From Chara braunii (lineage: Eukaryota > Streptophyta > Charophyceae > Charales > Characeae): 20,171 bases of DNA. The translations under genes and the position numbers were made by a program. The stretch covers positions 1,040,260 through 1,060,430 of the forward strand of contig BFEA01000306.1 of assembly GCA_003427395.1 (NCBI GenBank), given 5' to 3'. The notes beneath the pieces are model-generated. The model did no database searches. It was not told the DNA's origin and saw only the letters and a program-made list of their open reading frames with translations. Positions 8,991 through 17,857 of this stretch are shown in pieces; positions within the stretch are counted from its first letter, which is position 1, and each line of letters opens with the position of its first letter.

Positions 8991-10285
8991 TGTCCGTTTC
9001 CAAGATAAAAGGCCGTCCTACTTCGTCATTGAAGCAGGGCGCTGCTAAGGTGACTTGGTCGGAAGACAGGATGTCCTTGAGAGTTTGGACTGCCGCCTCC
9101 CTATCCTCAGTCCACTCCATGGTCCCTCCTTCCCTAATCATTGCTCGGATAGGCTCGGCTACTTTTGCAAAGTCTTTGATAAAGATCCTCCAGAATCCGA
9201 CCACCCCTGGGAAGGCTCGTACTTTTGTCGTGGTGCGCAGGGGTGTTGGCCATTGAGAGATCTTATCCGTCTTTGCCGGGTCCGGTTTCCTTCCATAGGC
9301 CCCACAACAAAACCCCAGTATATTCACTTCTCGGACTGCCAGGATGCTCTTTGGCCCGCTTGCGGTGATATTATATACCAGGAATCGTTGGAGCAGATCC
9401 TTGATACCCTGTAGATGATCCCAGACAAACTTTCGTATGCCCGACTGGACCTCTGTCTCATCCTTGTTCTGCGCGCCTTTTATGGGATTGTCATCTATGT
9501 AGGGCTCGCATTTTTCCGGGAACATGTCCCCTGCGACCGCAAGCATCTTCCTCTGTGCCTCCGCCACAACATTTGTGAAGCCCATAGGAGTCACTTGCAT
9601 TTGCAACTGACCTACAGGGGTGTGCATGACGGTGTGCAATCCATCCCTCGCGTCGAGCGGTAATTGGTCATATCCTGAATCTAGATCTATCAGGGAGTAA
9701 ATGCTTCGTCCGGCGTGAGACTCTGCCAGTAGGTCGGCCTGTGGAAGTGATCTCGCATCCTGGATTGTAACCGCATTCAGCTTCTGCAAGTCCTGGATCT
9801 ATCTGAGCGATTTGTTGGGCTTCCGAAAAACGAACCACTTGTTCGCGTAGGGGGATGCGGTGGGTTCGGCCACGAACGAATCTATCTTGGCTCTGAGCAA
9901 TTCAGTGACTTCCGCAGCTATTCCGAACTCGTAGGCGGGCCCTATGTCATTCCAGCATTCGTGTTCCACCGTGTGGATCCTAACGGGGGAAATTAGCTTC
10001 GCATCCAATCGACCTTTCTGGTGGTCATTGAAGGCGAAGGCTAGGTGAAATTCCTAGCACGCCCTCCTTATCAACTGGGTCTCATCGGCCGTTAGGAACC
10101 CTTCTACCCCTATCTTCATGGTATGCACTATCTCATCAGGTATTCGGTGCCCTTCCGCTGCTCGCCTCTCCCTTATTATCCGCAGGATTTGTTCCTCTTT
10201 TTCCATGGCCTCTTCCCTTGATGTTTCTACTAGGATTGAGACCGACTTGTCTTTCTTCCCTACGGGTTTGTACTTTCGTACACTC
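8974..10285 (-). pseudogene. Reverse transcriptase
   Basis: Copies the element RNA into DNA. One frame runs from about 10285 to 8974 with two in-frame stops, TAG at 10056-10054 and TAG at 9801-9799. Motifs in order: PTASPYANKWFVFRKPNKSLR (fingers), then after the stop IQDLQKLNAVTI, LIDLDSGYDQLPL (motif A, catalytic Asp), TPMGFTNVVAEAQRKM (motif B) and EPYIDDNPIKG (motif C, YIDD at 9501-9490). The thumb/connection shows GFCCGAYGRKPDPAKT and VVGFWRIFIKDFAK. Catalytic aspartates are intact. The second stop falls where relatives usually have an aromatic residue before IQDL, suggesting a TGG to TAG change. The frame ends at a shift into RNase H. Confidence 0.93.
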
Positions 10286-10779
10286 CCTTCTGGGATCGTT
10301 CTCCTAAAAAATTAACGGTCGGGATTAGCCTTGCTACCTCCATGATCCGGGGCTGGATACTGACTAACTTCCCATTCATGCAATAACCTTTTCGGACCTC
10401 ATCTTCGAATTTGGCAAGCGTCGTTGGGTCCACTTCCACTTTGTGGTACCTGATAGCCTTAACGAGCTGTAACAAGTCTGGAATTTCAAGTACTACCTCC
10501 GACGTTTCCTTCCGGTGTTCCTTTGATTTGGGCAGGCTGGCCCCAAGCTCGACTTCCGCCTCCACCATAACCCTTAGCACCTCATCCTCTTGCCTCCTTT
10601 TCTTCAGAGGTAGAACCATCTTGATCCACTCCTTTTTACTAAAGGCTTCCTCAATCATGATCTCTACTCTTTCTCTCATACCTTCCATCCGGGCGAATGC
10701 CCCTTTGCGCGCACTATCTTCAAACGTTGGCAACCAGTTTGCTAATTTGCCCTTCGGAGGATCCCCTCCGGTCCCAAGG
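10260..10779 (-). pseudogene. Protease-RT linker region
   Basis: An open frame of 157 codons from 10733, in the same frame as the protease and separated from it only by a TGA at 10784-10782. It is charged and helical (for example RMEGMRERVEIMIEEAFSKK and KAIRYHKVEVDPTTLAKFED) and ends with NFLGERSQKGVYESTNP where a frameshift near 10285 passes into RT. It is where Ty3-type polyproteins keep variable spacer sequence. No enzyme motif is seen. Confidence 0.7.
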
Positions 10780-10781
10780 AG

Positions 10782-11540
10782 TCAGAGGAGTTCTCCGCGG
10801 CCGGTCACGGGGTCCTCTATATCCACCATGTACGTGTCGTCATGCAGGTGCATACCTATCATTTCTACGTTGGCGCACCATGGTCTCACGATAATTATGT
10901 CATGGTTCATTTCTTCCATCACGGTTATCCGCTGGAAAGACCAAATCGATTCCCTGATCCCTGCCCTGACTGCGCGCTTCGTGACATACCCTACAAAGGG
11001 AATTTCCCCGTCGGCTTCCCGGATACTCCCTGTCACTTCCTTGTTTACGGTGCAGCCCGTTATTGTTGCGAAGTCTCGTCGTATGAGGGTAATTTGAGCA
11101 CCACCATTCACTAATGCATCTGTGTGGTGGGTTCCGATCTGGACTTTTAGCTTTCCTACGGGCAGTGCATTGAAGCTAAGCTTTGTCTCGGGTGGCGCCC
11201 TCATGACTTCACCACCCTCTCGGTCCAGTAGCCTTAGGCGGATGTCCACAAAAACCTTTTCCAGATCCTCTAGATCCCCAGGAATTCTCTGGAGGTTGGA
11301 GACCCCTTGCGGTGCCTCAGCCTCTTCCGTTTCCTGCTCCTGTGGTTCCGGGGCCTCCTCTACCTCTACGAGTCGGCGCGTTAGTAATTGCCTGAGTCCC
11401 TTAAGCAATCTCGGGCTTGCTTGCAACATGGTCTGAAAGGATACAGATACCATGGTACCTAGCAATTTGCTCAGGGTGTCGTTGATTTCTGGCAAGGTCA
11501 AGATCGGGATTTGGTACCTAAATTTCTTCTTTGCCGCCAC
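10782..11540 (-). pseudogene. Aspartic protease (retropepsin), active site lost
   Basis: The retropepsin-like domain should cut the polyprotein. Residues 1-110 are a Gln/Glu/Pro-rich lead-in; the fold begins near KLSFNALPVGKLKVQIG, followed by ALVNGGAQITLI. Retropepsins have Asp-Ser/Thr-Gly at this place; here the codons at 11108-11100 read Asn-Gly-Gly, so the catalytic Asp is missing. Later parts, an Ile-rich strand (MNHDIIIVRPW) resembling the usual second hydrophobic-Gly motif, are also altered (IIVRPW). The frame is shared with the knuckle region upstream (stops at 11607-11609 and 11601-11603 in between) and the linker downstream. Confidence 0.85.
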
Positions 11541-11606
11541 TGCTTTGTCTATCAGTTCCTCTTCCCTTGTCTTTCCATAAACCTTCTCATGTTCCTGGTC
11601 TCAGTT

Positions 11607-12330
11607 TCACCTTGATCCGCATTGGTCCCCACGACCTCTTCCATCTGTAGCTTGAATAAGTTTCTTTTTCGTGCCCGCCCGCCGGGTGGTGATATTCACC
11701 CTATCCTGCTCATTGCCTTCTAGGATGAAGTTGGTTTGTGGGCCGCGTCCCCTCAGTTGGTCCCAGACAATGTCAACTACCGGCTCTGCTTCTACGGCGG
11801 CTATGTCCAGATTATTCAGGAGGATGACGGCACGCCTCATCCCTCCTCGCGAGTTCCAGTTTATGCGCTCTCCCTGAGGCCCGAAAATTTCACCTTTGAG
11901 GGACCTGCTGCATCTCTGCCTCATGATATCATGGTTGAGTCTCGGGCAGGTCTGCACGAAATGTCTGACCATTGTGCAATACCTGCACTGCTCATTAGCC
12001 GGATCCCTCCTGCCATACCCCCGATTTGCTACTGCTGCTGGAACTACGGCCTCTTGGGGGGGGAGGGCGGATCGGGACATCTGCGCCTGCATTACTAATA
12101 ACACATTTTCCACTCTTTCTATCTTGCTATCAACCCCGTGCACTCGTTCGTGCAGACTCTCTATCCCCTTCTTGACCTTATCCCCCGTCTTCCCAGTCAA
12201 GTCTATAACCTCCCCTTCCTTAAGCAGGGCTAGCGTCTCAGTCACCACTATCTTTTCTGCGAGGTCTGCTACGATACCAAAGTCCACATCCCTTGTGTAC
12301 TCGAACTTACTGTCTGCTGGTAGCCCGACA
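11607..12330 (-). pseudogene. Gag nucleocapsid region with CCHC zinc knuckle
   Basis: Nucleocapsid binds the element RNA. The frame opens after a shift near 12325 and continues to a TGA at 11607. It has a predicted coiled coil (KVKKGIESLHERVHGVDSKI and following, roughly residues 35-70), then CRYCTMVRHFVQTC, a C-x2-C-x4-H-x4-C zinc knuckle at 11987-11946, and a basic C-terminal part. It is in the same frame as the protease, so gag and pol were likely one open frame before stops arose. Confidence 0.88.
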
Positions 12331-13128
12331 AAATCTTATCCTTGTCGAACTCGAAGAACTGCCTGAGGAAATACTTACTCATTATACGGTCCATTACCCT
12401 GGGGATTCGTAGTGCTACTAGAGTAAACGCCTTTAGGAAGTCGTTGTAAGTCGCATAGTTCTTCCTTTGGACTGCTGCCAATTCGGCTTCTGTTGCCATT
12501 TTCTCTGCCTTCAGGTACTTCCTCATCATTTCGTTCCGGGTCTCTTTCCAGGATCCACTTGAGGCGACAATAGCCATAATGTCTTTTCCTAAGCTTAGCG
12601 GCACATGCTGCCCTAAGTGGTCTATCTTTTCTTCTTCAGTCCATTTTAGCAAGGCTGCCAGGTTCTCGTAGTCTATCAGAAACTCCGTAATATTTGCCTC
12701 GTCAAAAGTAAGTTTCTTCTTGGCATCCGCAAGATATCTCTGATTTTTATTCAACGTCCGAGTGAGGGTGGCTACTATCCTCTTGAGGCCTCCTTCAGAG
12801 TTCCCCGCTTCCCCAACCGCATTGGTCCCTTCTCCTTCCTTACTATCCCTCTGCTTTTCCCCGACCTTTGGTGTACCCTCCGGATCAAACCATCCGAACA
12901 CCCTTTCTCTAAGACTCGAAAGTCCGTCGCACCCGTTAGTTACTTTCAACGTGGTGGGCAAACGGCTAGCACCACTGTCCATAGCAGGTGGGGTTGTAGC
13001 TTTTTCGGCTTCTATGACCGTGCAGTTCCCCTTCTCCTTTCCTTTCTTGCTAGGAGTCCCCTTATGGTTGCTATCCTTCCCTCCGTGTCTGATTTTACCC
13101 TGGTTGGTCCTGCGTTCCTCTCGTCGGA
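12269..13128 (-). pseudogene. Gag capsid region, N-terminus replaced by module D
   Basis: Capsid-like part of gag. From the fusion point near 13125 it reads a Lys/Gly-rich linker (GTPSKKGKEKGN), AEKATTPPA, LSSLRERVFGWFDPEG, then a helical capsid region: LADAKKKLTFDEANITEFL, ALLKWTEEEKIDHLGQHVPL, SWKETRNEMMRKYLKAEKMA, YATYNDFLKAFTLVALRIP, ending after DKDKILSGY where a frameshift (near 12325) leads to a stop at 12269. The copy 2 gag at 19361 has the same linker and WFDPEG segment but about 130 extra N-terminal codons; here these are missing and the frame continues upstream into GPF module D without a stop. Confidence 0.88.
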
Positions 13129-13816
13129 CAACGCCCCATAAGACCTCATCGCCAACCACTGGAGCTCTTGGCCTAATGGTAAATACGGCGCGCAGGATCC
13201 GCAGCACCTCGTACCTTTGTTCACTGCTGAATGGCCCCATTTCTAGAAAGGCCCGATAATACTCTCGGTGGACCATCGCATCTTCAAACGTCAGGTGGGT
13301 GAGGTCGGCTACTGCCCGCCTGACAAGCTCCAGCCCGCCTAGCCTTTCTAGTAAAAAGGGCGGCAATCTCATTCGAATGTTCTCACTGGGCCAACCGGAA
13401 CTCCCGGCCATGGCTACTCTAAGGTTTGTCGTTACGTCGTCAACTTCTGGGTCTGCGAATTCGAGCCCCGCCTGCCACACTAGTTGCCATGCTCCCTCGA
13501 ACATACTTAACGGATCTTCCCCCGATGCCAACAGCACTCCGAACGCCCGCCACCCGTCTTCGGACACATATAACCAACCTTCCGCACGCACATGTCCCCG
13601 TGGGTCCGGGTTCCATTCCCCGTTTTCATTCGTGCGTCATTCAACCCTCGTTACTAGGTAGACCGTGTTTTTTATGAGTTCAACCCCGACCCAGTCCACC
13701 ACCGGGTGCCATCCCCCGCTCGCGGCGAGCATGCTAATTTTTACCCCACTACTCACAACACTTGGCGGCTCAATGCCCAACGGGCGATCCTCGAGGAATG
13801 TCCTCCTTCGCGCCAT
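13118..13816 (-). pseudogene. GPF module D, fused in frame to gag
   Basis: Starts at ATG 13816 (Met-Ala-Arg-Arg), and reads in one frame to the gag linker, with one TGA at 13639-13637 where paralogue A has Trp. Conserved parts in order: DWVGVELIKNTVYLV, LYVSEDGWRAFGVLLASGED, GLEFADPEVDDVTT, LPPFLLERLGGLELVRRAV, EYYRAFLEMGPFSSEQ, EVLRILRAV, then LWGVVRREE, after which gag linker sequence begins. It lacks the module's C-terminal Y-V-D-G-L end. It is closest to A of copy 2, about half to two thirds identical by eye. Function unknown. I recognise no named domain. Confidence 0.75.
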
Positions 13817-14009
13817 CGAGCACCTGTCCTTGGTCTTCTAATCCGCAGGCCGCAATGATCCCTACAATGGTCAGACATCCCCCCTAACTTGGCTGGCCCG
13901 CATAGTACACATGCCCTCTCACTTACGTTTCCCCTTAATTTTTCCCTCTTTTCTTTTTTTTCTCTCTTTATCCCCTAACTCACCCTATTAACTCGGATTT
14001 TTCCTATTC
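13817..14009. other. Spacer between modules C2 and D
   Basis: About 190 bp without an open frame; minus strand is A/G-rich, including a GAAAAAAAAGAAAAGAGGG-like stretch. The matching spacer in copy 2 (16643-16947) is also non-coding, which supports treating the modules as separate genes with their own starts. Confidence 0.5.
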
Positions 14010-14250
14010 TTAATCGAACCACGGTACTTCAAACATTTTGAACACGTCATCCACATAGTAAGGTGTCGCTGCCACCTCCCGACGGATTATGGCGTCCCTA
14101 ATCTCTGGGGCTACCTCTAACCGATCGTTCCTTTCTATGTCCAAAATGATGAGGATCTCCCAGGCTCTGTCGCCGTGGAAGGGCCCAAACTTCAGCGATG
14201 TTGGTATGGACATTTTTATTCCCCTTTGACTCGTTTTGGCTCCCATCCTT
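14010..14250 (-). pseudogene. GPF module C2, C-terminal fragment
   Basis: Only the last third of a module is recognisable: SLKFGPFHGDRAWEILIIL, then DRLEVAPEIRDAIIRREVAA and YYVDDVFKMFEVPWFD before a stop at 14010. Upstream of LKFGPF the frame stays open to 14342 but does not resemble other modules, and there is no ATG in a suitable place; the first two thirds seem lost or replaced. The same C-terminal end, about three quarters identical in DNA, is present in copy 2 at 16529-16642. Confidence 0.7.
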
Positions 14251-14338
14251 CGAACGAGCAGTCCCTTAGCTGGCGCTCCTGGGCCATCGTTCCCTACCTG
14301 CACATCGCCGCCAGCCCATTCCCCGGGTAAGTCCCCTC

Positions 14339-15151
14339 TCAAAAGTTACAATCCTCTATCTCGTCGTCGTCCCCGTCATCACTGAAATCATCCTCCCCGT
14401 CAAAGAACAAGTCCTTCAGCCCTTCTAAGAAGGTCTCCCCCACCGCCACATTTCGATAGACTATGCGTCAGTGCACTGGGCTAGGGACAAAAGCATCGTC
14501 CGTGCTGAGGAGGTTCAATATCTCAGCTAATTCCTCCGCCCAGTTACCTCCGAACGACCCCATTTCTAATAACAGTCGGAAGAAGTCCTGCCGGGTACAC
14601 TGGTACAGCCTCAAGTTTGTCATTGACCGACATATTTGTTCCAGCCTATCCCGGGTTCCGAAGACCGCATCCACCAGAAATGGAGGTAGCACGCACCTTA
14701 TCGTCTTAAGAGGTCGTCTCATGTTTCCCCTATCCCCGAGCTCCACTCGCACCTCTACTTTGTCCATTTCCATTTTCGCCCGTTAAAATACCGCCCATAC
14801 CACTTCTCGTTCCGCTTGTCTAAACAACTGGTTCGGTGCCGTTCCCATTACCAGTCCTATTACCATTGCATTTTCCATCTCCTGGGATAGGTAGACCCAC
14901 CCGCGGGCTTCCACCGTCCTCCGGAATTCTAAGTTCATCAAGCCCGGCGACAGTCTCGTCAGGCCGACCTTAGTCCAGATTGTCTCAATCCAGAGGAACG
15001 CGTCCTTTTCGTCCAGCATCACAGTTTGGTAGGTTGGCTCCAGGTCTGTCTACGTTCCTTCTTCCGGTAGAACGACTGATACCCCCTCCATTACGTTTAT
15101 CGGCATTTCCGGACCACTACAATAGGCAAGAGGAGATAACCACCGCGCCAT
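14339..15151 (-). pseudogene. GPF module C1, full length, three in-frame stops
   Basis: From ATG 15151 (Met-Ala-Arg) to TGA 14341-14339 the same frame of 270 codons is kept with no frameshift, but broken by TAG 15052-15050, TAA 14785-14783 and TGA 14470-14468. Conserved parts: KDAFLWIETIWTKVGL, WVYLSQEMENAMVIGLVMG, APNQLFRQAERE, VLPPFLVDAVFG, FFRLLLEMGSFGGNWAEEL, then VYRNVAVGETFLEGLKDLFF and an acidic tail (DGEDDFSDDGDDDE). The third stop lies exactly where A and D have Trp before V-x-R. A TTATAAAAA stretch (15183-15175) lies 24 nt before the ATG, too close for a normal plant TATA box. Function unknown. Confidence 0.75.
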
Positions 15152-16500
15152 TTTGTTTTCCAGCTCCGGTCCTGTTTTTATAAGAGAGCACCACATGACC
15201 CTTCTGGTCAGGCTAGTCCCCGCTTAACTCTAGATGAGCGTTATTCCAGACCCCTCATCCGGGTCTCCCTAATTTGCCCTACCCATTCCCCGAGCACCAT
15301 TGTCCCCATCGTACCCCCAATTGGTCATCCCCAACTGGTGTTCCTTTTCTTGGTTCCATTTCCTTCCGACACCTATCTTGACTCCTTTCCATCTTCTCTC
15401 ACTCGTGCGAACTTAGGAGGGGGCGGGAACAGACTTGGAAAACTTGGCCCCATCCCAACAATCTCAGACAACTTTACAGAGGGGGGCACAAAAGAAAACT
15501 CAGGCAATCCTCGCGTACAGGCCGGTCATCTCGTCACCGGCCTTTTCCCCAAAGTGGTCTCTCCACTGTTACTATCGGCAGAGTTTTATCCCGTACCTCA
15601 AGCACAGCTCAACCGTCGTGAGCGCGGTACCCAGGCTCCGGCAAGGCGTTAGCCCTTTCCTTGTACCTAGAATACCCCATCCCGTCTTGCCGCTCTTGCA
15701 CGTCCATACCGACATCGAGGGTTACCCCATGTGCTTAAATACAGGGATAAAAGTCAGTCGTCCGGGCATTCACTTCCATCGGTCCGACAAGGAACAGCCT
15801 TTCCCAAACCATGCTACGAGAAGCTACTAATAGCCTCCGAGGCTCCGTCTTTGTCCGCATGCAGTGGTACTCCCCCCGCCAGTCAACAGGCTAAGCCCCG
15901 CCTGAGGAGACGTTTCGCACCCAGCCCAGCAGATCATCGAGCCAAAGCCCGTCACCACTCAAACGAGAATGCTACTAATCACCCGGCGTGGCAAACTCTC
16001 ATCCGACAGCTCGGTGGTCTGACCTCCGCACACGAACACACGGCAGCCTACAAAAAGAGAGCGACGTTCCGCAACCCGCACCGGCCGGTGCAGACCCCTC
16101 CTTTCCTTCCGAAAGGCAGGACGCTCAAATCCCCATCATGCAAGCACAAGTCCCAAGTGGGACACATATAGTACAAGTGCCTTTTCCTTGGTGCACCTAA
16201 CGCTTCCTACCCATAACTCACAATTTTCTCTCAGACAATGAGTGTCATTCCCCCCCATTTTCATACACAGTGGTTGGTTCCTTCTCGTGAGAACCTTCAA
16301 AGGTGAGCTAATTCTCCTCGGAGTCTAGCAACTCCCTTCATTCCCTTATCTTCACTTGTGTATCCGTTCATAGGGCAGGATTGTTCCTTCTCGATTACCC
16401 GTTATGTTCATATGAGGTTCCTTCAAGCATTTCAAGTGCAGTGCAAGGAGTCCGCTGGACTCCGAAGAAGAGAGAAGAAGACACCCATGTCGGTCGGATC
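15152..16500. other. Spacer between the two head-to-head elements
   Basis: About 1.35 kb where I see no module, gag or pol sequence and no clear LTR match to 6.5-7.07 kb. It has open frames (15435-15830, 15731-16171) without any recognisable motif and hairpins: GGCCGGT...ACCGGCC (about 15521-15543), the 14-nt palindrome GCACCGGCCGGTGC (16078-16091), GTCCCA-AG-TGGGAC near 16150, and GGAGTCC-GCT-GGACTCC near 16447. It might hold the 5' LTR and leader of one or both elements, but no primer-binding site is evident. AAAGGTGAGC near 16300 resembles a splice donor. Confidence 0.4.
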
Positions 16501-16642
16501 ACTCCGCCGCGGGATTTTCATCGATGACCGCCTAGAGGTAGAGGCGGAGTCTTGGGACGCCATAGTTAGCCGGGAGGCGGCGGCTGCACCCTCCTACGTA
16601 GACGACGTCTTTAAACTATTTGAGGTACTGTGGTTCGACTGA
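16500..16642 (+). pseudogene. GPF module C2', C-terminal fragment
   Basis: The reading DRLEVEAESWDAIVSREAAA followed by SYVDDVFKLFEVLWFD and TGA at 16640-16642 matches the end of C2 on the minus strand (DRLEV...YYVDDVFKMFEVPWFD), with DNA about three quarters identical. Nothing of the module remains before about 16510, so the element is broken here. An ATG at 16488 in the same frame is open to this stop but would encode only the fragment. Confidence 0.7.
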
Positions 16643-16947
16643 ATGAGGCCAAGGGATCGAACACCACGAAAAGGCATGAGTATGGAGGGTGTTTGTGAAG
16701 TGAGGTATAACATAAGAAAGGGAGTGTGTACAGTAGGCCGTAGATGGTGCATAAGGATCGAAACAAGGGGGAAGTGACAGCAACTGGAAAATGGGGGGGG
16801 GTAAAATTGAACGTGTATGAGTTGGGGAAAGCGGCAAGAACCAGTGTACGATAAGCAGAGAGGATTGAAAGACTAAGACACAAAAGGCATGGAATCTCGG
16901 TGGGTGCAGCGATCGGAATAAGAAAGCAGGAAATGAGACATTGCAAG
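16643..16947 (+). other. Spacer between C2' and module A
   Basis: About 300 bp, A/G-rich on the plus strand with a GGGGGGG run near 16793. No frame with conserved motifs; the frame that opens at 16900 leads into A but has no similarity before Met-Ala at 16948. Corresponds to the 13817-14009 spacer of copy 1. Confidence 0.5.
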
Positions 16948-17738
16948 ATGGCCCGGCGAATGACGTTCTGGGCGGATAGACCTCGTGGGATCCTGCCACC
17001 AAGAATATCAGAGGGCAGGGTCGAAATAAGCCTGCCGGCAAGAAATACGGTAGGCAATCCGGTAATGGACTGGGTGGGGGTAGAGTTGGTGGAAAATACG
17101 GTGTACCTAGTAGTGAAGCTGGAATGGCGGGCGAGAGGGGAGTTCGGGGGCATAGACTTGAACCACCCAGGGCGTGTACATGCGACGGGATCCTTACACC
17201 TGTCGGAAGAGGGATGGCGGACCTTTGGGATTGCTTTGGCTTCCGGGGATGACCCCGTGCGAATGCTCGAAGGGGCATGGCAAGCGACCTGGCGGGAGGG
17301 GTTTGAGTTTGCAGATCCGGAACGAATGACGTGACGACTGAGGTAAAAGTTGCCACGGCAGGGGTTTTTGAACTGCCAGATGAAGTCGTACGGATGAGTC
17401 TACCACCCTTCCTGCTAAGACGAATGGGAGGCATAGAACGAGTGGAGCAGGCGGTGACTGTCGTAACTAGGTTAAATTTTAACGAAGCATTAAGGTATCG
17501 AGAATACTATCGGGCCTTCCTAGAGATGGGGCCTTTTGGGGACGAACAAGGGCGCGAGGTGCTTTGCATTCTACGAGCTGCGGTAAATACTAGGCCAGGA
17601 TTCCCACAAATAAGCGATGAGGCCATGTGGAGAGTCATACGGCTAGAGGTAGGTCGGGACACGACCTACGTAGATGGTCTCTACCGGCTGTACGAACAGC
17701 AAGAGGAGGCTACCGCTCCCGGGGGTATAGAGGGATAG
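16948..17738 (+). pseudogene. GPF module A, one frameshift
   Basis: Start chosen at ATG 16948 (Met-Ala-Arg-Arg) because C1 and D start in the same way; an upstream ATG at 16900 adds 16 codons that are not conserved. Order of parts: DWVGVELVENTVYLVVKLEW, SLHLSEEGWRTFGIALASGD, EGAWQATWREGFEFADPE, a one-base frameshift near 17330 (D keeps the frame at this point), MSLPPFLLRRMGGIERV, EYYRAFLEMGPFGDEQ, EVLCILRAA, DEAMWRVIRLEVGRD and TYVDGLYRLYEQQEE, stop at 17738. This is the best preserved module, about 263 codons. The family is unknown to me; it has no signal peptide or membrane segment and no metal-binding motif. Confidence 0.78.
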
Positions 17739-17857
17739 TTGGGACTAGAGAAGAGAAATGAAAACATGAAGGGCAAGGGAGATAGTAGGTGGGCGGATTC
17801 TGAAGATTGGTTGTAACCCTTTCTATGTGGACTATGCAGGAAATCACCAAGGTAACA

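Larger units (their letters stand above)
7040..15151 (-). mobile_element. Degenerate Ty3-type LTR retrotransposon, copy 1
   Basis: Reading the minus strand from 15151 down, the order is: GPF-module genes C1, C2 fragment and D; gag capsid; CCHC knuckle; aspartic protease; a linker; reverse transcriptase; RNase H; integrase with zinc finger, DD35E core and C-terminal domain. RT and RNase H before integrase is the Ty3 (Metaviridae) order. There is no chromodomain after integrase. Frameshifts lie near 12325, 10285, 8975, 8880 and 7545, and at least ten in-frame stops are present, so the copy cannot make a full polyprotein. The gag start has been lost in a deletion that fused D to gag. LTRs are not confirmed. 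Confidence 0.93.

Noticed and set aside
7155-13661. Plus-strand frames opposite the Ty3 pol and gag, such as 10411-11097 (228 codons) and 12762-13259
   Set aside because: They are antisense shadows of clear minus-strand retroelement domains.
15064-15080. Possible tRNA-Met primer-binding site (GGTATCAG on the minus strand)
   Set aside because: The match is short and lies inside module C1 coding sequence, downstream of its ATG.
15435-16171. Two overlapping plus-strand frames in the junction as genes
   Set aside because: They lack recognisable domains, overlap each other in different frames, and have no counterpart in either element copy.
16611-17434. Long minus-strand frames (180 and 272 codons) opposite modules C2' and A
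   Set aside because: The plus strand carries the conserved module motifs; the minus reading is Ser/Pro/Leu-rich without similarity to other copies.
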